A stretch of 42,297 bases of DNA. Origin: an uncultured Pelagibacteraceae bacterium (GTDB lineage Bacteria; Pseudomonadota; Alphaproteobacteria; Pelagibacterales; Pelagibacteraceae). The stretch covers positions 1-42,297 of the forward strand of contig CACOMZ010000005.1 of the NCBI GenBank assembly GCA_902628525.1, given 5' to 3'. The notes beneath the pieces were generated by a model that was not told the DNA's origin, searched no databases, and worked only from the letters and a program-made list of their open reading frames with translations. Position 1 is the stretch's first letter. Each line of letters opens with the position of its first letter. Position numbers and translations under genes: made by a program. Below, piece by piece: positions 1 through 7,611 of this stretch.

Positions 1-1
1 A

Positions 2-811
2 AAATTAACAGATAGAATAAAAAAAGTATTTAAAGATAAAAAATACCCGATTTTAATTGATCAAGAAGGCGGAAGAGTAAATCGATTAAGAAAAATTATC
101 TCATTTGACAATTTGACTTCTGAATATTTTGGAAATTTATTCTTAAAAGATAAGAAAAAATTTAATATTATCTATAAATTATTTATTGATAAAACTTCGT
201 ATTTGCTCAAAACAATCGGAGTTCATATAAATACTGTTCCTGTATTGGATTTGCGTGTTAAAGGAGCTAGCAGCATTATTGGAGATAGATCTTTTTCAAA
301 AAATAAAAAAAATATATCTAAAATTGGAGATATTTGTATTAATTATTTTCATGAAAATTCCATTGGAACCGTGATTAAACATATACCAGGACATGGATTA
401 GCTAGAGCAGATAGTCATAAATTTACTCCTGTAGTAACAAAAAACTTAAATTATTTGAATAAAAACGATTTTTTTCCATTCAAGAAAAAAAAGAGTTATT
501 TTGCAATGACTGCACATGTAATTTATCGAAGTATTGATAAGTTAAATACAGCTACACATTCAAAAAAAATTATAAATTTAATTAGAAATAAAATTGGCTT
601 TAAAAACATTTTGATTTCAGATGATTTATCAATGAAAAGTTTAAAATATGATTTAAAAACTAACACAATAAAAACATTTAGCGCAGGTTGTAATCTAGCT
701 CTTCATTGCAATGGCAAATTGTCTGAAATGAAGACTGTTGGTGATAATTCGCCAAAGATAAATAATTTTATTATTAAAAAAACATCTCAATTTTATAAAA
801 TTTTAAGCTAA
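2..811 (+). CDS. nagZ: beta-N-acetylhexosaminidase NagZ (GH3), 5' truncated by window edge
   Basis: The reading frame is open from base 2, so the real start lies left of the window; the first in-frame ATG at 113 is internal, because upstream codons already encode the family motif DQEGGRV (bases 59-79). NagZ removes beta-linked N-acetylglucosamine from anhydromuropeptides in cytoplasmic peptidoglycan recycling. Also visible are KHIPGHG, containing the catalytic histidine loop of GH3 NagZ, and SDDLSMKSL, which holds the nucleophilic Asp of the family. About 269 residues are present, against a usual length of about 330-340. scpA follows after 9 nt. nagZ-scpA-scpB-tatABC is a common alphaproteobacterial gene order, which supports the call. 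Confidence 0.9.
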   Translation, partial: KLTDRIKKVFKDKKYPILIDQEGGRVNRLRKIISFDNLTSEYFGNLFLKDKKKFNIIYKLFIDKTSYLLKTIGVHINTVPVLDLRVKGASSIIGDRSFSKNKKNISKIGDICINYFHENSIGTVIKHIPGHGLARADSHKFTPVVTKNLNYLNKNDFFPFKKKKSYFAMTAHVIYRSIDKLNTATHSKKIINLIRNKIGFKNILISDDLSMKSLKYDLKTNTIKTFSAGCNLALHCNGKLSEMKTVGDNSPKINNFIIKKTSQFYKILS

Positions 812-820
812 TATTAAAGC

Positions 821-1564
821 ATGACCGTAACTGATTCTGCATTATTTAATGTTGATATAAATAATTATAATGGACCTTTAGATGTACTTCTAGATTTAGC
901 CAAAGCTCAAAAAGTTGATTTAGAGGAGATATCAATTACAAAATTAGCAGATCAGTTTCACGATTATATTACAAAAGAAAAAGATTTGAATTTAGAAATT
1001 GCTTCTGAATATTTATTGATGGCAACTTGGTTAGCATATTTGAAATCAAAATTGTTACTTCCAGGAACACCAGAGGAGGAATTTAAAGTTCAAGAAGTTG
1101 CAGAAAAATTAAAATTACAACTTAAAAAATTAGAGTTAATTAGGTTGCTTTCAGAACAAATGCTCAAAAGAAAAAGACTAGGAAGAGAAATTCGATCAAG
1201 AGGAATGAGGGGAAATATAAGATCTATTTATAGTACTGAGTACAACATAAGTTTATTTGAGCTTCTTAAATCATATTCAACAATAATTATGACTAAGGAC
1301 TTTCAAAAAATGAATATCCCAAAATTACCTGTATTTACTGCTGAGGATGGAATTAAAACAATAAGAGATTTTTTTGGTAAATTGATTCATTGGAAAAAAT
1401 TAGATGATTTAATTCCTCAAAATTTTAAAAGTGGTTCAAAATATAAAAGTACTGGTAAAGCAGGAATATTTGCTGGTTCGTTAGAATTAGTTAAAGAGGG
1501 AAATTTAACCATGAAACAAGATAAGTTGTTTGATGATATTTATGTAAAGGAAAATAATGATTAA
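821..1564 (+). CDS. scpA: segregation and condensation protein A
   Basis: ScpA is the kleisin subunit that, with ScpB, bridges the SMC ATPase heads in the bacterial condensin complex. The protein is 247 aa, typical for the family. The N-terminal part (about residues 15-60) has the family pattern YNGPLDVLLDLAKAQKVDLEEI followed by a KLADQFHDYI helix, then EYLLMATWLAYLKSKLLLP, the conserved helical segment that binds the SMC neck. The C-terminal winged-helix region is present up to the end. Its stop overlaps the scpB start by 8 nt (ATGATTAA), indicating translational coupling. I chose the ATG at 821; no strong Shine-Dalgarno sequence precedes it. Confidence 0.95.
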   Translation: MTVTDSALFNVDINNYNGPLDVLLDLAKAQKVDLEEISITKLADQFHDYITKEKDLNLEIASEYLLMATWLAYLKSKLLLPGTPEEEFKVQEVAEKLKLQLKKLELIRLLSEQMLKRKRLGREIRSRGMRGNIRSIYSTEYNISLFELLKSYSTIIMTKDFQKMNIPKLPVFTAEDGIKTIRDFFGKLIHWKKLDDLIPQNFKSGSKYKSTGKAGIFAGSLELVKEGNLTMKQDKLFDDIYVKENND

Positions 1565-2258
1565 AAAAGAAAAAATTGAAAAAAATAATATTGTTAAGTT
1601 TCCATCCAAGTTAACTGATTTAGAAAAAGAAATCGAAGCAGTTATCTTTGCTGCTGCTGAACCATTAGATATTGATACAATCGAAAGTAAAATTACAAAA
1701 AAAGGGAGTGTAGCTAAATCTCTAGAGAAGTTACAGCAAGAATACTCACATCGTGGTATTAATCTTGTTTGTATAAAAGATAAGTGGTCTTTTAGAACTT
1801 CTCCTAACTTGTCTAATATAATGTCACAAGAAAAGACAGTTGAAAAGAAACTCTCTAGAGCTGCTGTGGAAACTCTAGCTATAATTGTTTATCATCAACC
1901 TGTCACTAGAGCAGAGATTGAGGAGATAAGAGGTGTTGCATTTGGAACAAATACTCTTGAAATATTGATGGAGCTTAATTGGGTGAAGCCAGGTGGTCGT
2001 AAAGATGTACCAGGTAGACCAATACAATATGTTACAACAGACGAATTTTTAAGTCATTTTAATCTCCAAAAATTATCTGATTTACCAACAATTGATGAAT
2101 TAGGTGCAGCTGGTCTAATTGATAGTTCAAGCATTGATAATGCAATTTTTGGAACAGGAAAATTCTACAAAGAAAAACAAGAAGAAAAAAAAGAAGATAT
2201 TTATTCTAATATTGATGAAATGTTAAATAGTACTCTTGATACAGAAGAGAAAGATTAA
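1557..2258 (+). CDS. scpB: segregation and condensation protein B
   Basis: ScpB forms a winged-helix dimer that binds ScpA in the SMC-ScpAB condensin complex. The 233-aa product has the family core: LEKEIEAVIFAAAEPLDI near residues 22-40, then SRAAVETLAIIVYHQPVTRAEIEEIRG and a PGRPIQYVTTDEFL segment, the typical C-terminal winged helix with the YHQPVTRAEIE signature. The last 50 residues are Glu/Lys-rich and probably disordered. It overlaps scpA by 8 nt and is followed by a 47-nt gap before tatA, one of the larger gaps in this gene string. Confidence 0.95.
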   Translation: MIKKEKIEKNNIVKFPSKLTDLEKEIEAVIFAAAEPLDIDTIESKITKKGSVAKSLEKLQQEYSHRGINLVCIKDKWSFRTSPNLSNIMSQEKTVEKKLSRAAVETLAIIVYHQPVTRAEIEEIRGVAFGTNTLEILMELNWVKPGGRKDVPGRPIQYVTTDEFLSHFNLQKLSDLPTIDELGAAGLIDSSSIDNAIFGTGKFYKEKQEEKKEDIYSNIDEMLNSTLDTEEKD

Positions 2259-2305
2259 CAAAAAAGTAACTTTTAAATTAATCATAAAAAGGTTATAAGT
2301 TTTTT

Positions 2306-2506
2306 ATGAGCATAGGAATTTGGCAAATTGCAATCGTAGTTATATTAGTAGTCTTATTATTTGGACGAGGTAAAATTTCTAGTCTAATGGGTGATGTAGC
2401 TAAGGGAATTAAAAGTTTTAAAAAAGGAATGGCTTCAGACGTTACTGAAGACACTGAGCCAAAAAATATTTCCGACGAAAATAAAGACTCAGAAAACAAA
2501 GATTAA
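2306..2506 (+). CDS. tatA: Sec-independent translocase subunit TatA
   Basis: TatA oligomerises in the inner membrane to make the twin-arginine protein-conducting assembly. The 66-aa protein has one N-terminal membrane helix (about residues 5-19, [19 protein letters not shown]), the conserved FGRGKI hinge, and an amphipathic helix with [17 protein letters not shown] that matches the TatA core closely (GxKxFKK). The acidic tail is short. tatB starts 5 nt downstream and tatC follows, so the Tat system is complete in three adjacent genes. An opposite-strand frame across 2293-2499 is a shadow. Confidence 0.95.
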   Translation: MSIGIWQIAIVVILVVLLFGRGKISSLMGDVAKGIKSFKKGMASDVTEDTEPKNISDENKDSENKD

Positions 2507-2511
2507 ATCAA

Positions 2512-2733
2512 ATGCCTACTATTGGTTGGTTTGAGATATTAATTGTTGTTGGTATTGCAATTGTTGTTCTCGGTCCAAAAGATTTTCCAATCATGTTAAA
2601 AAAAGCTGGTTCTTGGATAGGAAATGCAAAGAGATATGTAAATAACATTCAAAATGAAGTTTCTAACTTAGAAATTGATGAAGAAAAAATTGATAAAGAA
2701 ATAAAAAAAGAAACTAAAAAAGATGAGCAATGA
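2512..2733 (+). CDS. tatB: Sec-independent translocase subunit TatB (short form)
   Basis: TatB pairs with TatC to bind twin-arginine signal peptides. The protein starts MPTIGWFEILIVVGIAIVVLGP, one membrane helix with the TatB-typical Glu at residue 8 and the VLGPKDFP hinge, followed by an amphipathic helix (KKAGSWIGNAKRYVNNIQNEV) and a charged coiled tail. At 73 aa it is much shorter than the roughly 130-170 aa of many proteobacterial TatB proteins; only the membrane helix and first amphipathic helix remain. Position between tatA and tatC, and the LGP motif, favour TatB over a second TatA. It overlaps tatC by 11 nt. Confidence 0.88.
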   Translation: MPTIGWFEILIVVGIAIVVLGPKDFPIMLKKAGSWIGNAKRYVNNIQNEVSNLEIDEEKIDKEIKKETKKDEQ

Positions 2734-3493
2734 AGAAAATGAAGGTGGATTTGTTAGCCATCTAACAGAACTAAGAAAAAGGTTAATACATAGTTTTGTA
2801 TTTTTGATAATCTTTTTTGTTGTTTGTTATATCTTTGCAGAACACATTTATGGTTTTTTAGTTGATCCATTTGCGCAAGCTGTAAAAGATGATGGGTCTG
2901 ATAGAAGGCTTATTTTTACAGCCCTACAAGAAACTTTTTTAACCTATATTAAGGTTTCTTTTTTCACCGCTTTTTTCGTGACCTGTCCATTTATTCTAAT
3001 GCAAATATGGAAATTTATTGCACCAGGTTTATATAAACATGAAAAAGTTGCAATACTTCCTTACCTTATATTAACACCCATCCTTTTCTTTTTGGGGGGT
3101 ATGCTTGTTTATTACTTGATAATGCCCTTAGCTATTAAATTCTTTTTATCATTTGAAAGCACAGGGATGTCCACAAGTTTACCTATTCAATTAGAAGCTA
3201 AAGTAAATGAATATTTATCACTTGTTATGAAGTTAATTTTTGCATTTGGTATAAGTTTCCAACTACCTATAGTCTTAAGTTTATTAGCAAGAATAGGTAT
3301 CGTTGATAGTCAATTTTTAAAAAAAAGAAGAAAGTATGTTGTTGTAATTATATTTGCTGCTGCTGCATTACTAACACCTCCAGATCCAATTACCCAAATA
3401 GGTTTAGCAATACCATTATTAATTTTATATGAATTATCAATATTTTCAGTAAAATTTATAGAAAATAAAAATTTAGAAAATACTGATGCATAA
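2723..3493 (+). CDS. tatC: Sec-independent translocase subunit TatC
   Basis: TatC is the multispanning receptor that recognises twin-arginine signals. The 256-aa protein opens with the conserved cytoplasmic motif GGFVSHLTELRKRLIHSF and then shows six hydrophobic segments, including the family pattern FIAPGLYKHEK and the late AAALLTPPDPITQ loop. The start lies within the end of tatB (11-nt overlap), and its own stop overlaps the serS start by 8 nt (ATGCATAA). The likely in-window client is the M48 lipoprotein protease at 20.1-20.9 kb, whose signal contains RRKFL. Confidence 0.96.
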   Translation: MSNEENEGGFVSHLTELRKRLIHSFVFLIIFFVVCYIFAEHIYGFLVDPFAQAVKDDGSDRRLIFTALQETFLTYIKVSFFTAFFVTCPFILMQIWKFIAPGLYKHEKVAILPYLILTPILFFLGGMLVYYLIMPLAIKFFLSFESTGMSTSLPIQLEAKVNEYLSLVMKLIFAFGISFQLPIVLSLLARIGIVDSQFLKKRRKYVVVIIFAAAALLTPPDPITQIGLAIPLLILYELSIFSVKFIENKNLENTDA

Positions 3494-4745
3494 TTTAAAA
3501 GAAATTAGAAAAGATTTTTCAAAATTTGAAAAAGATCTCAAAAAACGTTCAGTTAAAATTGATTTTAATAATTTAAAAAAACTAGATGAATTCAATAGAC
3601 ATTTAATTCAAAAAAAAGAAAATTTAGAAAAAGAAAAAAAAGATATTTCAAAATCTAAAGATGAAAGTTTGTTTAAAAAATCTAAAGAAATATCAATAGA
3701 ATTAGAAAAGGTTTCTGAAAAACAAAAAAATACTAAAATTGAATTAGATCATATTTTATCAGATATACCAAATTTACCTCATCCAGATGTTCCAAATGGA
3801 AAAGATGAAAATGACAATGTGGAAGTTTTAAAAGCTGGGAAAGTTCCTGAATTTGATTTTAAACCAAAGTCACATTACGAACTTGGTGAAAATTTAGGCA
3901 TGCTTGACTTCGATCTTGCAACAAAAACAACTGGATCCAGATTTGTTTTTGTTAAAAAAGAACTAGCACTATTAGAAAGAGCTTTATCTAACTTTATGCT
4001 TGATACTCATATTGTTCAAAATGGTTATCAAGAAATTTCACCCCCTTTGATCGCTTCAGATAGTACAATGTATGGAACTGGTCAATTACCAAAATTTGAA
4101 AATGATCAATTTGAAATTAAATTTGAGGAAGGATCAGAGAGAAAATTTTTAATTCCAACCGCTGAGGTAATTTTAACTAATATTGTAAAAGATAAAATCG
4201 TGGATCAAAAAAATCTACCTATGAGATTTGTTGCTTCAACACCATGTTTTAGAAAAGAAGCGGGTAGTTATGGTAAAGATACTAAAGGAATGATTAGACA
4301 GCACCAATTTTACAAAGTTGAACTAGTTAGTATTGTAGAAAAAGAAAATTGCTTAGACGAATTAGAACGTATGACTAATTGTGCAACTGATATTTTAGAT
4401 AAATTAGTGTTACCCTATAGAAAAGTAATTTTATGTTCTGGTGACATGGGTTTTAGTGCTGAAAAAACTTATGATATTGAAGTATGGCTACCATCAGAAA
4501 ATAAATACCGTGAAATTTCGTCATGCTCATCTTGTTCAACTTTTCAAGCTCAAAGAATGAAATCGAGATATAAAAATAAAAATAAAGAAACAGTTTTTGT
4601 TGGAACATTAAATGGTAGTGGATTGGCTGTAGGCAGAACTTTGATTGCAGTTTTAGAAAACTATCAGCAAAAAGATGGTTCAATTATTGTCCCAAATGTA
4701 CTGCGACCGTATATGAATAATTTAGAATTGATTTCGTCTAAATAA
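3486..4745 (+). CDS. serS: seryl-tRNA synthetase
   Basis: Class II aminoacyl-tRNA synthetase charging tRNA-Ser with serine. At 419 aa the length is normal. Residues about 1-105 form the lysine/glutamate-rich antiparallel coiled coil that contacts the long variable arm of tRNA-Ser. The catalytic domain carries motif 2 (FVASTPCFRKEAGSYGKDTKGMIRQHQF) and motif 3 (LNGSGLAVGRTLIAVLENYQ). The gene is coupled to tatC by an 8-nt overlap. In many alphaproteobacteria surE, pcm and a LytM gene separate serS from yajC; here serS is followed after 55 nt by yajC. Confidence 0.97.
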   Translation: MHNLKEIRKDFSKFEKDLKKRSVKIDFNNLKKLDEFNRHLIQKKENLEKEKKDISKSKDESLFKKSKEISIELEKVSEKQKNTKIELDHILSDIPNLPHPDVPNGKDENDNVEVLKAGKVPEFDFKPKSHYELGENLGMLDFDLATKTTGSRFVFVKKELALLERALSNFMLDTHIVQNGYQEISPPLIASDSTMYGTGQLPKFENDQFEIKFEEGSERKFLIPTAEVILTNIVKDKIVDQKNLPMRFVASTPCFRKEAGSYGKDTKGMIRQHQFYKVELVSIVEKENCLDELERMTNCATDILDKLVLPYRKVILCSGDMGFSAEKTYDIEVWLPSENKYREISSCSSCSTFQAQRMKSRYKNKNKETVFVGTLNGSGLAVGRTLIAVLENYQQKDGSIIVPNVLRPYMNNLELISSK

Positions 4746-4747
4746 AG

Positions 4748-4774
4748 TTGTTTTAATCATATAGATAGTATAAA
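4748..4774 (+). promoter_or_regulatory. possible promoter of yajC-secD-secF
   Basis: TTGTTT (4748-4753) lies 15 nt upstream of TATAAA (4769-4774) in the 55-nt gap between serS and yajC. It would give a transcript starting near 4781 with a short leader containing the strong ribosome site at 4791. The spacer is shorter than the ideal 17 nt, so this is a tentative call based on pattern only. Confidence 0.35.
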
Positions 4775-4790
4775 TATTCACATAATTTAT

Positions 4791-4796
4791 AAGGAG
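4791..4796 (+). promoter_or_regulatory. strong Shine-Dalgarno site of yajC
   Basis: AAGGAG sits 4 nt before the yajC ATG at 4801. It fixes that start codon. It stands out because most genes in this window have no recognisable ribosome-binding site or depend on overlap with the upstream gene. Confidence 0.75.
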
Positions 4797-4800
4797 ATTT

Positions 4801-5094
4801 ATGGAAGGTTCAGGAATAGGACAATTTATACCGTTAATTTTAATTTTTGTTATTTTTTACTTTTTCTTAATTAGACCGCAGCAAAAAAAAGTGAAAGAAC
4901 ATAAAGCTATGGTTGAAAGTCTCAAAAGAGGTGACAAGGTAGTTACTTCAGGTGGTATTACAGGTAGAGTGGAGAGACTTATAGATAATGACAAAGTTGA
5001 AGTAGAAATTGCTGAAAATGTAAAAGTTGAGATCGTAAAATCAACTGGTATTCAAAGTCTCATTAACGCAAATACTCAAGAAGTTAAGAAATAA
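4801..5094 (+). CDS. yajC: preprotein translocase subunit YajC
   Basis: YajC is the small accessory subunit of the SecDF-YajC complex in the inner membrane. The 97-aa protein has a single membrane helix (about residues 8-22), the signature FFLIRPQQKKVKEHKAMV directly after it, and the KRGDKVVTSGGITGRV beta segment, all standard for the family. It begins after a good AAGGAG site and is 14 nt upstream of secD, so the three genes probably form a transcription unit. Confidence 0.96.
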   Translation: MEGSGIGQFIPLILIFVIFYFFLIRPQQKKVKEHKAMVESLKRGDKVVTSGGITGRVERLIDNDKVEVEIAENVKVEIVKSTGIQSLINANTQEVKK

Positions 5095-5108
5095 TTTATT
5101 TTAATTAA

Positions 5109-6662
5109 GTGCTTTATTTTTCAAAGTTAAGAATTTTATTTATAACTTTTTTCACTGTTTTATTAATTTTAATTGCTTCATCAAATATTTTTAAATTTGA
5201 TGATAGTTTTTTTGATAAAAAAATTAATCTAGGATTGGATCTTCAAGGTGGATCTTATTTATTACTTGAAATTGATAATGAGCCCGTAATTGAACAAAAA
5301 TTACAAAATTTGACAACTACAATCAGAAATTATTTCAAAGAGAAAAATATTAAAATCAACAATATTCAAATAGAGAGTCAAAATATTTTCTTTAATGTAG
5401 CCGATAAAGATAAACAATCTGTAATAGATGTTTTTCAGGATGAAAATAGCGATCTTAATCCTTACTATCCAAGATTTAAATCACACCAGCTTAAAATTGA
5501 GGACACAGGATTAAATCTTAAAGTTAATTTTTCTAGACAGGGTTTAATTACACTTAAAACTTCTTCTCAGGATCAAGCAATAGAAATTGTTAGAAGAAGA
5601 GTTGATGAAGTTGGTACTAATGAACCTAATATTCTCAAAAGAGGAAATAATCGTATTTTAGTTGAGCTTCCCGGTCTAGATGATCCAATGAGAATTAAAG
5701 CATTACTTGGAAAAACTGCTAATTTGACTTTTAGATTTGTGACTAATGATGAAAATGATCGTTTTGGGATAGAAAATTTAAAATTTGAAAATGGATTAGA
5801 AGAAGCAAGAGTAAGCAAAAGAATTATAATTAGTGGAGAAAACCTATTAGATGCTCAGCCAAAAATGGATGCACAAACAAATCAAACGATTGTTTCCTTT
5901 ACATTGGATAGAGTGGGTGCAAAAAGATTTGGTAAGGCAACATCAACAGGTATTGGTAAACAATTAGCAATTGTTTTAGATGGTAAAATTATTAGTGCAC
6001 CTGTAGTTCAAGATACGATTGCTAGTGGGTCTGGTCAGATTAGCGGTGGTTTTACTTTTCAATCAGCAACAGATTTAGCCTTATTGCTTAGATCTGGTGC
6101 ATTACCAGCCCCTTTAGAAATAATTGAGGAGAGAACAGTAGGACCAGATCTTGGACAAGATTCAATAAATGCAGGTATGATTGCTTTGGCAATAGGATTT
6201 TTGTTAGTGATAATATTTATGTTTGTTAAATATAAAATTTTTGGAGTAATAACTAATGTAACTTTAATAATTAATTTATTTATTCTTTTAGGTATTTTAA
6301 CATTATTTGAAGCTACCTTAACATTACCAGGTATAGCAGGAATTATTTTAACTGTAGGAATGGCAGTTGACGCAAATGTGTTAATTTTTGAGAGAATTAA
6401 AGAAGAACTAAAAGATGAAAAAAATAATATTTTAGCTTTTGATGGTGGATATACAAAATCAAGAACAGCTATTTTAGATGCAAATATTACAACTTTACTT
6501 GCAGCAGTCATATTATTTTTTATGGGCTCTGGTCCTGTAAAAGGGTTTGCTGTTACATTGGGTGTTGGAATATTCACTACACTTTTTTCAGTTTATTTTA
6601 TAGCAAGATTATTCACAAGTATCTATGTGTCCAGAAATAAAGATAAGGAGAAATTAATCTAA
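5109..6662 (+). CDS. secD: protein translocase subunit SecD (GTG start)
   Basis: SecD is an RND-type membrane protein that uses the proton gradient to complete Sec export. The product is 517 aa, shorter than E. coli SecD (615 aa). It has an N-terminal membrane helix, the conserved NLGLDLQGGSYLLLEI segment, a periplasmic P1 domain (about residues 45-320), then the last five membrane helices beginning TVGPDLGQDSINAGMIALAIG and containing GMAVDANVLIFERIKEEL. The start is GTG at 5109: an in-frame TAA lies directly before it and no nearby ATG would keep the first helix. Its stop shares one base with the secF ATG. Confidence 0.97.
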   Translation: MLYFSKLRILFITFFTVLLILIASSNIFKFDDSFFDKKINLGLDLQGGSYLLLEIDNEPVIEQKLQNLTTTIRNYFKEKNIKINNIQIESQNIFFNVADKDKQSVIDVFQDENSDLNPYYPRFKSHQLKIEDTGLNLKVNFSRQGLITLKTSSQDQAIEIVRRRVDEVGTNEPNILKRGNNRILVELPGLDDPMRIKALLGKTANLTFRFVTNDENDRFGIENLKFENGLEEARVSKRIIISGENLLDAQPKMDAQTNQTIVSFTLDRVGAKRFGKATSTGIGKQLAIVLDGKIISAPVVQDTIASGSGQISGGFTFQSATDLALLLRSGALPAPLEIIEERTVGPDLGQDSINAGMIALAIGFLLVIIFMFVKYKIFGVITNVTLIINLFILLGILTLFEATLTLPGIAGIILTVGMAVDANVLIFERIKEELKDEKNNILAFDGGYTKSRTAILDANITTLLAAVILFFMGSGPVKGFAVTLGVGIFTTLFSVYFIARLFTSIYVSRNKDKEKLI

Positions 6663-7552
6663 TGATTTCTTTTAATAAATATTACAATCACTTTAATTTA
6701 TTATCATCAGTTTTAATTGTTGTATCATTACTATTATTAATTTTTAAAGGATTAAATTTTGGTATTGACTTTAAAGGTGGTACTTTAATAGAGTTAAGAT
6801 CAACTGACACTAAAATTAATGTATCATCTTTAAGAGATAAATTTAACCAAATGGATTTAGGTGATGTTTCTGTTAAAAAATTTGGAAATGATACTGATTT
6901 TTTGGTTAAATTTGAAAATAAAGATAATAAGAAAAATATTATTGAGGAAATTAAAAAAAATTTAGATAACTCATTTGGTAATAATTATGATTTCAGAAGA
7001 GTCGAAAATGTTGGTCCGAAAGTAAGTGCGGAATTATTAAAATCAGGAGTAATTGCTATATCCTTATCGTTAGCTTTAATGTTAATTTATATTTGGATAA
7101 GATTTGAATGGCAATTTAGTTTGGGAGCCATTCTGGCTTTATTTCACGATGTAATTGTTACCTTGGGTGTTTTTTCTTTATTTAGTTTAGAGATAAACTT
7201 ATCAATAATTGCAGCTGTTTTAACTATAGTGGGATATTCTATGAATGATACTGTAGTAATTTTTGATCGTGTTAGAGAAAACTTGAGAAAATATTCCGAT
7301 ATAAAAATATTTGAATTAACAAATATTTCAATTAATGAAACATTATCTAGGACGATAATAACATCAGCCACCACATTATTAGCACTGTTGGCTATATATC
7401 TTTTTGGTGGCGAGATATTAAAAGGATTTTCTCTGGCAATGATACTTGGTGTTGTTTTTGGAACTTATTCTTCTATTTATATAGCTAATACTGTTTTGGT
7501 AAGATTAAGAGTTTCTCAAAAAACTGTTTTAAGAGAAGACGATCTAAAATAA
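6662..7552 (+). CDS. secF: protein translocase subunit SecF
   Basis: SecF is the partner of SecD in proton-driven late translocation. The 296-aa protein has six membrane segments, the family motif GIDFKGGTLIELR near residue 35, ENVGPKVSAELLKSG before the second helix, and GYSMNDTVVIFDRVRENLR in the helix 4/5 region. The start codon overlaps the secD stop by one base (TAATG). A perfect 11-bp inverted repeat 21 nt after the stop may end this operon. Confidence 0.97.
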   Translation: MISFNKYYNHFNLLSSVLIVVSLLLLIFKGLNFGIDFKGGTLIELRSTDTKINVSSLRDKFNQMDLGDVSVKKFGNDTDFLVKFENKDNKKNIIEEIKKNLDNSFGNNYDFRRVENVGPKVSAELLKSGVIAISLSLALMLIYIWIRFEWQFSLGAILALFHDVIVTLGVFSLFSLEINLSIIAAVLTIVGYSMNDTVVIFDRVRENLRKYSDIKIFELTNISINETLSRTIITSATTLLALLAIYLFGGEILKGFSLAMILGVVFGTYSSIYIANTVLVRLRVSQKTVLREDDLK

Positions 7553-7573
7553 AAATTAATCGTTAAAATTAAC

Positions 7574-7609
7574 AAAATTACATTATAATAAAAAATTCAA
7601 TGTAATTTT
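7574..7609 (+). terminator. perfect 11-bp hairpin between secF and acetoacetyl-CoA synthetase
   Basis: AAAATTACATT (7574-7584) and AATGTAATTTT (7599-7609) are exact inverted copies around a 14-nt AT-rich loop, with a T-run in the second arm ending one base before the ATG at 7612. The shape fits an intrinsic terminator for yajC-secD-secF, though the stem has only two G-C pairs. Because it ends at the start codon of the next gene, it could instead hide or shape that gene's translation start. Confidence 0.5.
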
Positions 7610-7611
7610 TT

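Noticed and set aside
6059..6577. 172-codon open frame on the minus strand inside secD
   Set aside because: It mirrors the hydrophobic secD membrane region; the forward frame has full SecD motifs, and the reverse peptide has no family pattern or neighbour context.
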